A stretch of DNA of 28,164 nt from Prolixibacteraceae bacterium (GTDB lineage Bacteria; Bacteroidota; Bacteroidia; Bacteroidales; Prolixibacteraceae): the NCBI GenBank assembly GCA_027858145.1, contig JAQIDF010000185.1, positions 1 to 28,164 on the forward strand, written 5' to 3'. This document shows, piece after piece, positions 1 through 7,582 of this stretch. Position 1 is the first letter of the stretch. Each line of letters starts with the position of its first letter. The position numbers and the translations under genes were made by a program. A model generated the notes under the pieces. It did no database searches and was not told where the DNA came from. It worked only from the letters and a program-made list of their open reading frames with translations.

Positions 1-420
1 AAAAATGGCATGATGATGGGCGAAGCCGTATTGTTTTTCAATAGTGAATTATCGAAAAACACTAAATACATTCGCAAACAATCGGCACAACTTTTTTCAA
101 AAATGCGATTTGTAGCTGCACAGTTTTTGGCTTATTTTGAAAATGAATTATGGGATAAAAATGCCCGACATGCCAATCAAATGGCCTCTATACTGGCTGA
201 GAAAGCAGAAAAAATTGGCGTAAGAGTAACTCAGGAAGTTAAAGCTAATGGCGTTTTTGCTGTACTTGATAATAACATCAGCCGTGAGCTTCAAAAAAAA
301 TATTTTTTTTATCCGTGGGATGAAAACAACAATGAAGTGCGGTGGATGACATCGTTTGATACGACAGAAGAAGACATTAACAATTTTAGTTTAAAACTGC
401 AGGAACTTTTAAATGCCTAA
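1..420 (+). CDS. Low-specificity L-threonine aldolase, C-terminal part (5' end outside window)
   Basis: This is the C-terminal 139 codons of a PLP-dependent aldolase of the beta-eliminating lyase fold, which splits L-threonine or allo-threonine into glycine and acetaldehyde. The frame is open from base 1. The first three residues are K-N-G followed by MMMGEAVLFFN, which matches the family segment TKNG(L/M)MFGEAV, where the lysine forms the Schiff base with PLP. The window therefore begins almost exactly at the catalytic lysine. The rest is the small C-terminal domain, ending in the typical WMTSFDTTEEDIN segment. The stop codon lies inside the first codons of the rhomboid gene (8-nt overlap), so the two are probably co-transcribed. 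The internal ATGs near base 10 are not the start. Confidence in the family is good; substrate preference cannot be judged. Confidence 0.85.
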   Translation, partial: KNGMMMGEAVLFFNSELSKNTKYIRKQSAQLFSKMRFVAAQFLAYFENELWDKNARHANQMASILAEKAEKIGVRVTQEVKANGVFAVLDNNISRELQKKYFFYPWDENNNEVRWMTSFDTTEEDINNFSLKLQELLNA

Positions 421-1162
421 ACTCACGTTCAGATATTACCCGCAGCCAATATCGCCCGAACAGGCCGTACTTGAAAAGAGAATTTTCAAGTACAGTCTGT
501 TCATTCCGGTACTTCTTTTAATTGTGATGTGGTTGATAAAACTCTCAGAAACGATACTCGGTATAAGTTTTGTTGAACTGGGCATGTATCCGCGCCACAT
601 CAAAGGGCTAATCGGAATTCTGATGTCTCCGCTTATTCATGGCGACTGGAGCCACTTAATTGGTAATTCAGTATCATTTTTAGTGCTGTCAACCGCACTT
701 TTCTTTTTTTACCGTAAACTTGCCATGCCAATCTTTATCATCAATTATCTTTTATCGGGTATTTTGCTTTGGCTGGGAGGGCGTGTAGCATGGCATATCG
801 GAGCCAGTGGCGTTATTTACGGACTGGCAGCTTTTTTAATGCTATCGGGCATTTTCAGAAAAGATGTTAGGTTACTCACCATTTCCCTGATTGTAATCTT
901 TTTATATGGAAGTTTCATTTGGGGATTATTCCCAATAGAAGAAGGTATATCATGGGACGGGCACTTAATGGGTGCTGTCTCTGGCACAATTTTAGCAGCT
1001 TTATTTCACAAACACGGACCTCCGACACCACATTACGAATGGGAAGACGAAGAGGATGAAGAAGAGGATAAGGACCAAGATGAAAACATGGACAATGAAG
1101 ATGGAAATAAAATAATTGTCCATTATATAGAAAAAGATAACAACACAAGCAGCACTGCTTAA
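413..1162 (+). CDS. Rhomboid family intramembrane serine protease
   Basis: A 249-residue polytopic membrane protease that should cleave transmembrane helices within the lipid bilayer. Conserved elements are visible: H81xxxN85 in HGDWSHLIGN (TM2 oxyanion motif), the catalytic serine S132 in the GASG motif of TM4, and the partner histidine H184 in DGHLMGAVSG of the last core helix. About six hydrophobic segments lie between residues 28 and 200. After residue 205 comes a long, strongly acidic, Asp/Glu-rich cytoplasmic tail with no recognisable domain. The start ATG overlaps the aldolase stop by 8 nt, so translation may be coupled. Substrates are unknown. The catalytic dyad is intact, so this is predicted to be an active protease rather than an iRhom-like pseudoenzyme. 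Confidence 0.9.
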   Translation: MPKLTFRYYPQPISPEQAVLEKRIFKYSLFIPVLLLIVMWLIKLSETILGISFVELGMYPRHIKGLIGILMSPLIHGDWSHLIGNSVSFLVLSTALFFFYRKLAMPIFIINYLLSGILLWLGGRVAWHIGASGVIYGLAAFLMLSGIFRKDVRLLTISLIVIFLYGSFIWGLFPIEEGISWDGHLMGAVSGTILAALFHKHGPPTPHYEWEDEEDEEEDKDQDENMDNEDGNKIIVHYIEKDNNTSSTA

Positions 1163-1322
1163 GGTTTAACTAAAATACTGATAAACAACTATCTTTAACA
1201 GTATTACGAAATTTATCTAATCAAAACTACAATTCGTAAGCACAAAGCATTCTTTCATTAATCATTTCAATATATTAACGAAAAAAAAACACCTTGCTAT
1301 TTACATTATCAATGCAATAGCA

Positions 1323-1330
1323 TAAATTTG
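1323..1330 (+). promoter_or_regulatory. Candidate Bacteroidota -7 promoter element for the 32-residue peptide gene
   Basis: TAAATTTG followed by C matches the Bacteroidota housekeeping -7 consensus TAnnTTTG and lies 27 nt before the ATG at 1358. No well-spaced TTTG -33 element is obvious; a TTG at 1294-1296 is somewhat too far upstream. Confidence 0.5.
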
Positions 1331-1357
1331 CACTATCCTAATCTTTAACACACTATT

Positions 1358-1456
1358 ATGGCTTATTTATTAATTGCACTTGGCGTTTTTCTAATAGCAG
1401 TAGGCATTGCTTATTTTAAAGAAGCAACAAAACAACATCACAACTATTACAGGTAA
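1358..1456 (+). CDS. 32-residue single-span membrane peptide
   Basis: A short ORF starting ATG GCT TAT and ending AGG TAA. Residues 2-20 are almost entirely hydrophobic (AYLLIALGVFLIAVGIAYF), forming one transmembrane helix with a small-residue face, followed by a short polar tail FKEATKQHHNYYR that is positive overall. I do not recognise a family. Support for it being real comes from context: a -7 promoter element ends 27 nt upstream, a 12-bp hairpin overlaps its stop codon, a second hairpin with a T run follows, and it sits alone in an otherwise gene-free 354-nt gap. Function is unknown; small proteins of this shape are often regulators or subunits of larger membrane complexes, but nothing here says which. 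Confidence 0.6.
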   Translation: MAYLLIALGVFLIAVGIAYFKEATKQHHNYYR

Positions 1457-1482
1457 TAAAATCATATTACCTGTAAGGTTTT
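1447..1482 (+). terminator. Hairpin overlapping the peptide stop codon
   Basis: Perfect 12-bp inverted repeat, 1447-1458 (TTACAGGTAATA) with 1465-1476 (TATTACCTGTAA), 6-nt loop, followed by GGTTTTAC. The T run is short, so it may act as an mRNA 3' stabiliser as much as a terminator. Confidence 0.5.
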
Positions 1483-1499
1483 ACAAAAAAACAACACTC

Positions 1500-1528
1500 A
1501 AAAACAGTAGCACAAACTACTGTTTTTT
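1500..1528. terminator. Bidirectional intrinsic terminator between convergent genes
   Basis: Stem AAAACAGTAG (1501-1510) with CTACTGTTTT (1517-1526), 6-nt loop, T run to 1528 on the plus strand. The minus-strand transcript of the methyltransferase gene also reads into it: its TAG stop is part of the stem. Confidence 0.7.
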
Positions 1529-2779
1529 ATTTTTATCACTATAATTTCTTTTCTCATCCCTTCTTTTAAAATCGCCATCTTGCCTTCTGGGTTTAAAGCC
1601 ATCTTTTTTGAAATCAGTTCGCCGCCCCGGTTGCTTTTTAGCTTTCATCGAACCATCGTACAATTCGTAATTTCTGAAACTACACTCCAATGGTCCGTTA
1701 TAAAGCCTGATTTTTTGTGAAGGGCGCAACCCAATATTCTTAAATCCCGATTCGGAACTACTGAACACCCATGCTTTAAAACCAGCAAAATTTGCTTTTA
1801 GCGTATCGCCAATCATTGTATAGAGCGGCTCAACCTGTCGTTCACGCATCCGTTCACCATAGGGAGGATTAATAATGAGTAACCCTTTTTCACCTTTTGG
1901 ATTTAATCCGGAGAAATCGGCTATTTCAAAATCAATGTCTTTTAAAACGCCCGCACTTTTTGCATTCTTTTCAGAAACGCGAATACTAATGGAAGATATA
2001 TCGGAAGCATAAATACGGTGCTCGAACGGAATTTCATAATCTTCGTTATAAATATCTTCAAATAACTCAGAGTCAAAATCTTTCCATTTCTCAAAAGCGA
2101 ACTCCTGACGAAACATGCCGGGCGGAATATTCCGGGCAATTAAGGCCGCCTCAACTGGAATTGTTCCTGAGCCGCACATTGTATCATAAAAGTCAGTTTG
2201 ACCTTTCCATCCTGCAATTTTTAATATACCAGCAGCCAACACCTCGCTCATCGAAGCTTCATTTTGCCCTACCCTGTAACCACGCTTATGTAACGATTCG
2301 CCGGAACTATCTAACGACACGGTTAAAGTATCGGCCGATGCATGCACATTAATATGAATATCAGGGGCATCAGGATTAACCGACGGGCGCTTGTTAAATT
2401 TCTTACGGAACTGGTCAACAATCGCATCTTTGGTTTTTAAACTTACAAACATCGAATTATTGAAAGCCTCAGAATTGACCGTGCTATTGATGGCGAAAGT
2501 TTGACTCAAATCGAAAATATCGCTCCAATCTATATTGTAAACACTCTGGTAAAGATCTTCGGTTGATTTAACCTTGTATTCACCAATAAACTTTAGGACA
2601 CGAAGGGCAGTGCGACAACAAAAGTTGGCTTTGTACAAAGTTTCCTTCGTACCTGTAAACTTCACCCCCCTGACAACAGGTTCAACATTTGTTGCCCCGA
2701 TTTGCAACAGCTCTTCTTTCAAAACATTTTCCAGTCCGGAGAATGTTTTAGCAAGCATCGTTAATTTTTCAGCACTCAT
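1517..2779 (-). CDS. rlmL: THUMP-domain 23S rRNA (guanine-N2) methyltransferase, RlmL type
   Basis: A 420-residue SAM-dependent RNA methyltransferase equivalent to the N-terminal half of gammaproteobacterial RlmL (YcbY), which makes m2G in 23S rRNA helix 74. Order of parts: N-terminal ferredoxin-like/THUMP region (about 5-165), then a Rossmann methyltransferase domain with SAM motif I D199-T-M-C-G-S-G-T206 and catalytic motif N304-P-P-Y307 typical of base-amino methylases. From about residue 375 there is a very basic, low-complexity tail rich in K, R, D and G, probably for RNA binding. The second methyltransferase half found in E. coli RlmL is absent, as is usual outside Gammaproteobacteria. 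It lies 79 nt downstream of cysE on the same strand. The exact target base is inferred from family, not from this sequence. Confidence 0.85.
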   Translation of the reverse strand: MSAEKLTMLAKTFSGLENVLKEELLQIGATNVEPVVRGVKFTGTKETLYKANFCCRTALRVLKFIGEYKVKSTEDLYQSVYNIDWSDIFDLSQTFAINSTVNSEAFNNSMFVSLKTKDAIVDQFRKKFNKRPSVNPDAPDIHINVHASADTLTVSLDSSGESLHKRGYRVGQNEASMSEVLAAGILKIAGWKGQTDFYDTMCGSGTIPVEAALIARNIPPGMFRQEFAFEKWKDFDSELFEDIYNEDYEIPFEHRIYASDISSISIRVSEKNAKSAGVLKDIDFEIADFSGLNPKGEKGLLIINPPYGERMRERQVEPLYTMIGDTLKANFAGFKAWVFSSSESGFKNIGLRPSQKIRLYNGPLECSFRNYELYDGSMKAKKQPGRRTDFKKDGFKPRRQDGDFKRRDEKRNYSDKNKKQ

Positions 2780-2858
2780 TCAAGTATTTATTTTAACCAC
2801 ATCAATTAAGGCCTCAAATATCCATATTTATTTTAGTATAACCACACAATTTGGACTA

Positions 2859-3800
2859 TTAAATTCCGGCCCCGTCAATAAAACTAGCACTGCGTGGCTT
2901 CATCTGAAGCACTTTTGAATTAGGCGGCACATCATTGGTTACCCAAACGTTTCCACCAATCATCGAACCTTTTCCTATGATAATACGTCCCAAAATAGTG
3001 GCCTGAGCATATATAACTACATCATCTTCAATTATGGGATGGCGAGGTATCCCTTTAATAGGGTTTCCTTTATCATCAAGCGGAAAGCTTTTTGCCCCCA
3101 GGGTCACACCCTGATATAACTTCACATTATTTCCAATGATACAAGTGGCTCCAATAACGGTGCCCGTACCATGGTCGATCGTAAAATGCTCCCCAATTTG
3201 TGCACGCGGGTGAATATCAATTCCGGTTTCGGAGTGAGCCATTTCACTAATGATACGAGGAATAAGCGGCACATCAATCTGTAGCAGTTTATGCGCAATG
3301 CGGTAACTTGAAATAGCCCTGATTGCCGGATAACAAAATATTATTTCTCCCCGCCCCTGAGCAGCTGGATCACCGTAATATGCAGACTCAACATCCGACG
3401 ACATTATGCGGCGCAATTCAGGTAAAAAACTAATAAACTCAGCAGCCTTTTTCTTTGCCACTATTGTATTATTAGGCATATCATGCTTTTCAGCACTTTG
3501 CTCACTGCAAGTAAAACACAAACCAGCAAGAATTTGCTCACTAAGCAGCTCGAAAACTTCATCGACATATACGCCCATGTAATAATTAATGGCTACGGGG
3601 TCGAGTGTAGTTGAGCCAAAATAACCCGGAAAAATTATTTCCCTGATTTTATTAACAAGAACTGCCATTTTATCGATAGAAGGCATAGGCTCTCCTACTT
3701 CGTGATCATGACATACACTATTGTATGATTTCTTTTCAGACAGCTTGTTTACTGAAGCACGAAGTTTTTCTGAAATTTCTTTATTATTTATTGTTGACAT
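2859..3800 (-). CDS. cysE: Serine O-acetyltransferase
   Basis: A 313-residue enzyme that transfers acetyl from acetyl-CoA to L-serine, the first step of cysteine synthesis. The N-terminal 130 residues are helical; from about 185 the left-handed beta-helix of hexapeptide repeats begins, with the family signatures GIDIHPRAQIG (193-203) and IDHGTGTVIG (208-217) that carry the catalytic histidines and CoA site. The chain ends in ...FIDGAGI: a C-terminal isoleucine is what inserts into the CysK active site to form the cysteine synthase complex in characterised systems. The ATG overlaps the cysK stop region by 17 nt, so the two genes are translationally linked. The length is that of the longer bacterial/plant-like form. 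Confidence 0.93.
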   Translation of the reverse strand: MSTINNKEISEKLRASVNKLSEKKSYNSVCHDHEVGEPMPSIDKMAVLVNKIREIIFPGYFGSTTLDPVAINYYMGVYVDEVFELLSEQILAGLCFTCSEQSAEKHDMPNNTIVAKKKAAEFISFLPELRRIMSSDVESAYYGDPAAQGRGEIIFCYPAIRAISSYRIAHKLLQIDVPLIPRIISEMAHSETGIDIHPRAQIGEHFTIDHGTGTVIGATCIIGNNVKLYQGVTLGAKSFPLDDKGNPIKGIPRHPIIEDDVVIYAQATILGRIIIGKGSMIGGNVWVTNDVPPNSKVLQMKPRSASFIDGAGI

Positions 3801-4722
3801 CGGTATTGTATAATGGTGTACTTAAATAACGTTCGCCTGTATCGCAAACAATAGTTACAATCGTTTTCCCTTTGTTTTCAGGTCGTTTTGCTAATTCTAA
3901 AGCAGCAAACACATTGGCTCCGGAAGAAAAACCTGAAAAGATTCCTTCTTCCCGCACCAAACGTTGTGCATATTCAAAGGCTTCTTCATCACTTACCGTG
4001 AATACTTCGTCAATAATGTCTCTGTTCAGTACTTTCGGTATAAATCCGGCACCTATACCCTGAATTTTGTGTGGCCCCGGTTCCTTTCCTGAAATAACAG
4101 CTGAATTGGAAGGCTCAACGACCACAGACTTCACCGAGCTTTTTACACTTTTCAGCATTTCACTTACCCCGGTAATGGTTCCACCTGTTCCGGCACCTGC
4201 AACAAAAATATCGACCTTACCATTCGTATCTTCCCAAATCTCAGGCCCTGTAGTTTTCCGGTGAAACTCAGCATTTGCCTCATTTTCAAACTGCATCGGT
4301 ATAAATGCTTTTTTCTCAGATAAAGCTAACTCTTCAGCTTTTGCAATTGAGCCCTTCATTCCTTTATCAGCAGGCGTAAGGTATAATTCAGCTCCATAGG
4401 CCTTCAGTATCGACCGGCGTTCGAGCGATACACTCTCTGGCATTACAATTACTAATTTGTAACCTCGCACAGCACAAACCATAGCTAAACCAATACCCGT
4501 ATTACCACTCGTAGGTTCAATAATTGTTGTATCATTATCCACCCTTCCTTTTTCCTCGGCAGCATTAATCATTGCCAAAGCCAGCCGATCCTTAACAGAG
4601 CCGCCAGGATTCATACTTTCAAGCTTCACGTAAACCTCGGCACCGGTTCCCAAAGCTAAACGGTTTAATTTTACCAACGGGGTTTTACCAATTAATTGGC
4701 TAATATCATTGACATTGCTCAT
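3784..4722 (-). CDS. cysK: O-acetylserine sulfhydrylase (cysteine synthase A)
   Basis: A 312-residue PLP enzyme (fold type II) that replaces the acetate of O-acetylserine with sulfide to give cysteine. The PLP lysine is K44 in PGGSVKDR; the substrate loop TSGNTG is at 71-76; the phosphate-binding glycine loop GAGTGGTITG and the C-terminal SGFSSGAN segment are present. Length and motifs are normal for CysK; the serine-binding loop does not suggest cystathionine beta-synthase, and there is no CBS domain. It is the upstream partner of cysE (17-nt overlap). No sulfur-responsive riboswitch is visible in the 84-nt gap upstream, which is AT-rich and holds only a poor bulged hairpin. Confidence 0.95.
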   Translation of the reverse strand: MSNVNDISQLIGKTPLVKLNRLALGTGAEVYVKLESMNPGGSVKDRLALAMINAAEEKGRVDNDTTIIEPTSGNTGIGLAMVCAVRGYKLVIVMPESVSLERRSILKAYGAELYLTPADKGMKGSIAKAEELALSEKKAFIPMQFENEANAEFHRKTTGPEIWEDTNGKVDIFVAGAGTGGTITGVSEMLKSVKSSVKSVVVEPSNSAVISGKEPGPHKIQGIGAGFIPKVLNRDIIDEVFTVSDEEAFEYAQRLVREEGIFSGFSSGANVFAALELAKRPENKGKTIVTIVCDTGERYLSTPLYNTDVNNK

Positions 4723-4806
4723 AATAGTATTGTTATTAAAAATTTTACAGGAAAAACAAGCAGATTCTATATAAGTTTAGAAAACCCATCTGTTTTTATT
4801 AATAGA

Positions 4807-5751
4807 TTAACACCTTTTTAACACTAAGCTGTCTATAGCCTGATTATAATCCTCTATTAATTGTTTAAAAATTTCGGCAACCGGCTTCACTTCATTAATT
4901 AACGAAGCACACTGCCCGATTTCAAGTTCACCTTCATCTATATCACCTTCAAACATGCCTTTTTTTGCCCTTCCGCTCCCAAGCAAAGCCTTTAGCTCGT
5001 CTACCGAAGCTCCACGCTTTTCTGCTTCTTCAACCTGTTGATAAAATTCATTTTTAATTAAACGGACTGGTGCCAGTTGTTTAAGCATTAGTTTTGTGCC
5101 CCCTTCGTCGGTATCAACGATTCGTTTTTTAAAGTCAGCGTGAGCTGACGATTCCTCTGATGCAGCAAACAAAGAGCCCATTTGAACCCCATCGACTCCC
5201 AGTGCTATAGCAGCAAGCATTTGCTCACCAGTTGCAATACCCCCGGCAGCCAATAACGGCAATGACACTGATTTCCGTACCGCAGGAATTAAATTCATAG
5301 TAGTCGTTTCTTCTCTTCCCTCATGTCCTCCGGCTTCAAAACCTTCGGCCACAATTACATCAACTCCTGCGTCTTCTGATTTTTTGGCAAACATTGCACT
5401 CGAAACAACATGGGCAACTGTAATACCATGTTTATGCAGAAAAGAGGTCCACTTTTTAGGACTTCCTGCAGACGTAAAAACAATTTTCACACCTTCAGAA
5501 ACAATCACATCCATTATTTTTTCAGGTTCAGGATAAAGCAATGGCACATTTACACCGAATGGGTTCACTGTTGCTTTCTTTGCTTTTTGGATATGCTCAC
5601 GCAATGTTTCGGGGTGCATTGAACCGGCGCCAATTAAACCCAGTCCGCCAGCATTACTCACCGCTGATGCAAGCCGCCAACCGCTGCACCAAACCATTCC
5701 GCCCGACACAACCGGATATTGAATATTAAATATTTCCTGAATTCGACTCAT
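4807..5751 (-). CDS. FabK/nitronate monooxygenase family FMN enzyme
   Basis: A 314-residue FMN-binding TIM-barrel protein of the family that contains enoyl-ACP reductase II (FabK) and nitronate monooxygenase. The N-terminal PVVSGGMVW segment, the VAEGFEAGGHEG motif with H143, the AAGGIATGEQMLAAIALG flavin-phosphate loop and GVDGVQMGSLF are all present. The ESSAHADFK segment resembles the corresponding stretch of FabK more than classic nitronate monooxygenases, so an NADH-dependent enoyl reductase role in fatty acid synthesis is possible. Sequence alone does not decide between the two. It follows the mutase gene on the same strand but is separated from it by a strong terminator, so it probably heads a separate transcript running toward cysK. 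Confidence 0.8.
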   Translation of the reverse strand: MSRIQEIFNIQYPVVSGGMVWCSGWRLASAVSNAGGLGLIGAGSMHPETLREHIQKAKKATVNPFGVNVPLLYPEPEKIMDVIVSEGVKIVFTSAGSPKKWTSFLHKHGITVAHVVSSAMFAKKSEDAGVDVIVAEGFEAGGHEGREETTTMNLIPAVRKSVSLPLLAAGGIATGEQMLAAIALGVDGVQMGSLFAASEESSAHADFKKRIVDTDEGGTKLMLKQLAPVRLIKNEFYQQVEEAEKRGASVDELKALLGSGRAKKGMFEGDIDEGELEIGQCASLINEVKPVAEIFKQLIEDYNQAIDSLVLKRC

Positions 5752-5770
5752 ATTTTTAAAATTTTACCCG

Positions 5771-5799
5771 AAAAAAAACCTGCCCATAAAATGAGCAGG
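5771..5799 (-). terminator. Strong intrinsic terminator after the sugar operon
   Basis: On the minus strand the stem is CCTGCTCAT / ATGGGCAGG (9 bp with one G-U pair) around a 3-nt TTT loop, directly followed by eight T. It lies 32 nt after the mutase stop and closes the nucleotide-sugar operon. Confidence 0.9.
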
Positions 5800-5830
5800 C
5801 ATATTTATCAAGTATATTGATATTTTACTT

Positions 5831-7576
5831 TTATTGTTTGACAAGCTCATTCATAATAGAATTTACTTTTTCTTCAGTGTTTGCATTCACTTCATCAAAT
5901 TCTTCCAAAGATTTAAGCTCACTTTTAACTTCAATATAAAATTTAATTTTTGGTTCGGTTCCCGATGGACGAACAGATATTTTGGTACCATCCTGCGTAA
6001 AAAATTGCAGAACATTTGAAGTTACTTTTTGGTCAATCTTCTTTTCATCGCCTGTAATTACATTTTTCGCAGTTAATGTGCTGTAATCTTTAACAACTTC
6101 AAGTATTGAACCTCCAAGCGTTTTTGGCGGGTTAGAACGAAAATCTTTCATCATTTCTTCAATTTCAACAGCACCTTGCTGTCCTTCGCGAACGATGTAT
6201 TTCATTTTCTCCTTGGAAAAGCCATATTCGAGGTAAATGGCTTTTAGCAGGTCATATAACGATTTTCCTTCATCTTTAGCCCATGCAGCTATTTCGGCCA
6301 TAAGTACGCATGACGAAACAGCATCTTTATCGCGCACAAAATCGGCCGGCATAAAGCCAAAACTTTCTTCACCTCCACCTATATATTTTTTCTGAGGTTC
6401 ATTATCGCGAATAACTTCAGCAATAAATTTAAACCCTGTATAACAATCGAAAAATTCAATATCATTCTGTTTAGCAATTTCGGCAATCAATTCAGAGGTA
6501 ACGATTGTCTTTACAACATACTCGTTACCTTTCAGTTTACCCATTGCTTTGTATTGTGTAATAATATAATATAAAAACAAAAGTGCGGTTTGATTTCCAT
6601 TAACGATAAACCATTCACCCTTATCATCTTTAGTGCAAACCCCAATACGGTCTGCATCAGGATCGTTTGCCATTACAATATCAGCACCGGTTTCACGTGC
6701 CTTGTCCATTGCCATTTTCATGGCTGCAGGTTCTTCGGGGTTAGGTGAAACCACTGTTGGAAAATCACCGCTAACCACATCCTGTTCTGGCACATGGATG
6801 ATGTTTTTAAAACCAGATGCTTCGAGGGCTGCTGGAACAATCTTCACTCCTGTACCATGAATAGGGGTAAAAACAATTTTTAAATCACTTTGCTTTTTAA
6901 CAATATCGGGGTTAATAACTACCGAAGTAGCTTTTTGGATGAACTTTTGGTCGAAATCTTCACCCAGAATCGTTATATCGTTATCGTTACCATCCCATTT
7001 AATTTTATCAACGGTAACTTCCTTAACTTCCTCAACAATAAGCTTATCGTGTGGAGCTACAATCTGAGAGCCATCATCCCAATAGGCCTTATATCCATTG
7101 TATTCCTTTGGGTTATGCGAAGCTGTTAAAATAATACCACTCTGGCAACCTAATTCACGAATGGCGAAAGAGAGCTCAGGTGTTGGGCGCAAATCTTCAA
7201 AGAGATATACTTTAATGCCATTAGCTGTAAAAATTTGAGCAGAAGCCTCAGCAAATTTACGGCTGTTATTTCGGCAATCGTGACCAATAGCCACTTTGAT
7301 TTCATTTAGATCAGCAAACTCTTTGTTCAGATAATTCGCTAATCCCTGCGTAGCAGCACCTACAGTATATATATTCATACGATTTGTACCGGCTCCCATT
7401 ATTCCCCGTAAACCACCGGTGCCAAATTCCAAATCCTTGTAAAATGAATTGATGAGGTCAGATTTATCATCAACATTTAGCATCTTTTGTACTTCATCAC
7501 TGGTTTCAACATCAAACAAATCACTGAGCCAGTATTGAGCTTTCTCCGTAACTTCATCAATCAATGCTTTATCCAT
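5831..7576 (-). CDS. Phosphoglucomutase/phosphomannomutase (alpha-D-phosphohexomutase family)
   Basis: A 581-residue enzyme interconverting hexose-1- and hexose-6-phosphates. The four domain signatures are in order: the phosphoserine loop TASHNPKEYNGYK with S153, the metal loop D305-P-D-A-D309-R, the sugar-specificity loop GGEESFGF near 400, and the phosphate-binding RPSGTEPK near 545. The length and the N-terminal WL...F-GTGG-RG segment match the longer PgcA/PGM2-like branch, which mostly acts as phosphoglucomutase or phosphopentomutase. It lies 6 nt after rmlD as the last gene of the operon and can supply glucose-1-phosphate to RmlA. Whether it prefers glucose, mannose or pentose phosphate is not visible here. 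Confidence 0.9.
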   Translation of the reverse strand: MDKALIDEVTEKAQYWLSDLFDVETSDEVQKMLNVDDKSDLINSFYKDLEFGTGGLRGIMGAGTNRMNIYTVGAATQGLANYLNKEFADLNEIKVAIGHDCRNNSRKFAEASAQIFTANGIKVYLFEDLRPTPELSFAIRELGCQSGIILTASHNPKEYNGYKAYWDDGSQIVAPHDKLIVEEVKEVTVDKIKWDGNDNDITILGEDFDQKFIQKATSVVINPDIVKKQSDLKIVFTPIHGTGVKIVPAALEASGFKNIIHVPEQDVVSGDFPTVVSPNPEEPAAMKMAMDKARETGADIVMANDPDADRIGVCTKDDKGEWFIVNGNQTALLFLYYIITQYKAMGKLKGNEYVVKTIVTSELIAEIAKQNDIEFFDCYTGFKFIAEVIRDNEPQKKYIGGGEESFGFMPADFVRDKDAVSSCVLMAEIAAWAKDEGKSLYDLLKAIYLEYGFSKEKMKYIVREGQQGAVEIEEMMKDFRSNPPKTLGGSILEVVKDYSTLTAKNVITGDEKKIDQKVTSNVLQFFTQDGTKISVRPSGTEPKIKFYIEVKSELKSLEEFDEVNANTEEKVNSIMNELVKQ

Positions 7577-7582
7577 TTTTTG

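Noticed and set aside
915..1148. Minus-strand frame opposite the rhomboid tail
   Set aside because: Cysteine/leucine-rich shadow of the acidic GAA/GAT codon stretch; no promoter or motif.
2721..2749. Hairpin (11 of 12 pairs, 5-nt loop) in the first codons of the methyltransferase gene
   Set aside because: No T run follows on either strand, so it is not terminator-like; may be a chance outcome of AT-rich coding sequence.
4723..4806. Bulged hairpin between the FabK-like gene and cysK
   Set aside because: Long loop and interrupted stem; not good enough to call a terminator, though weak attenuation is possible.
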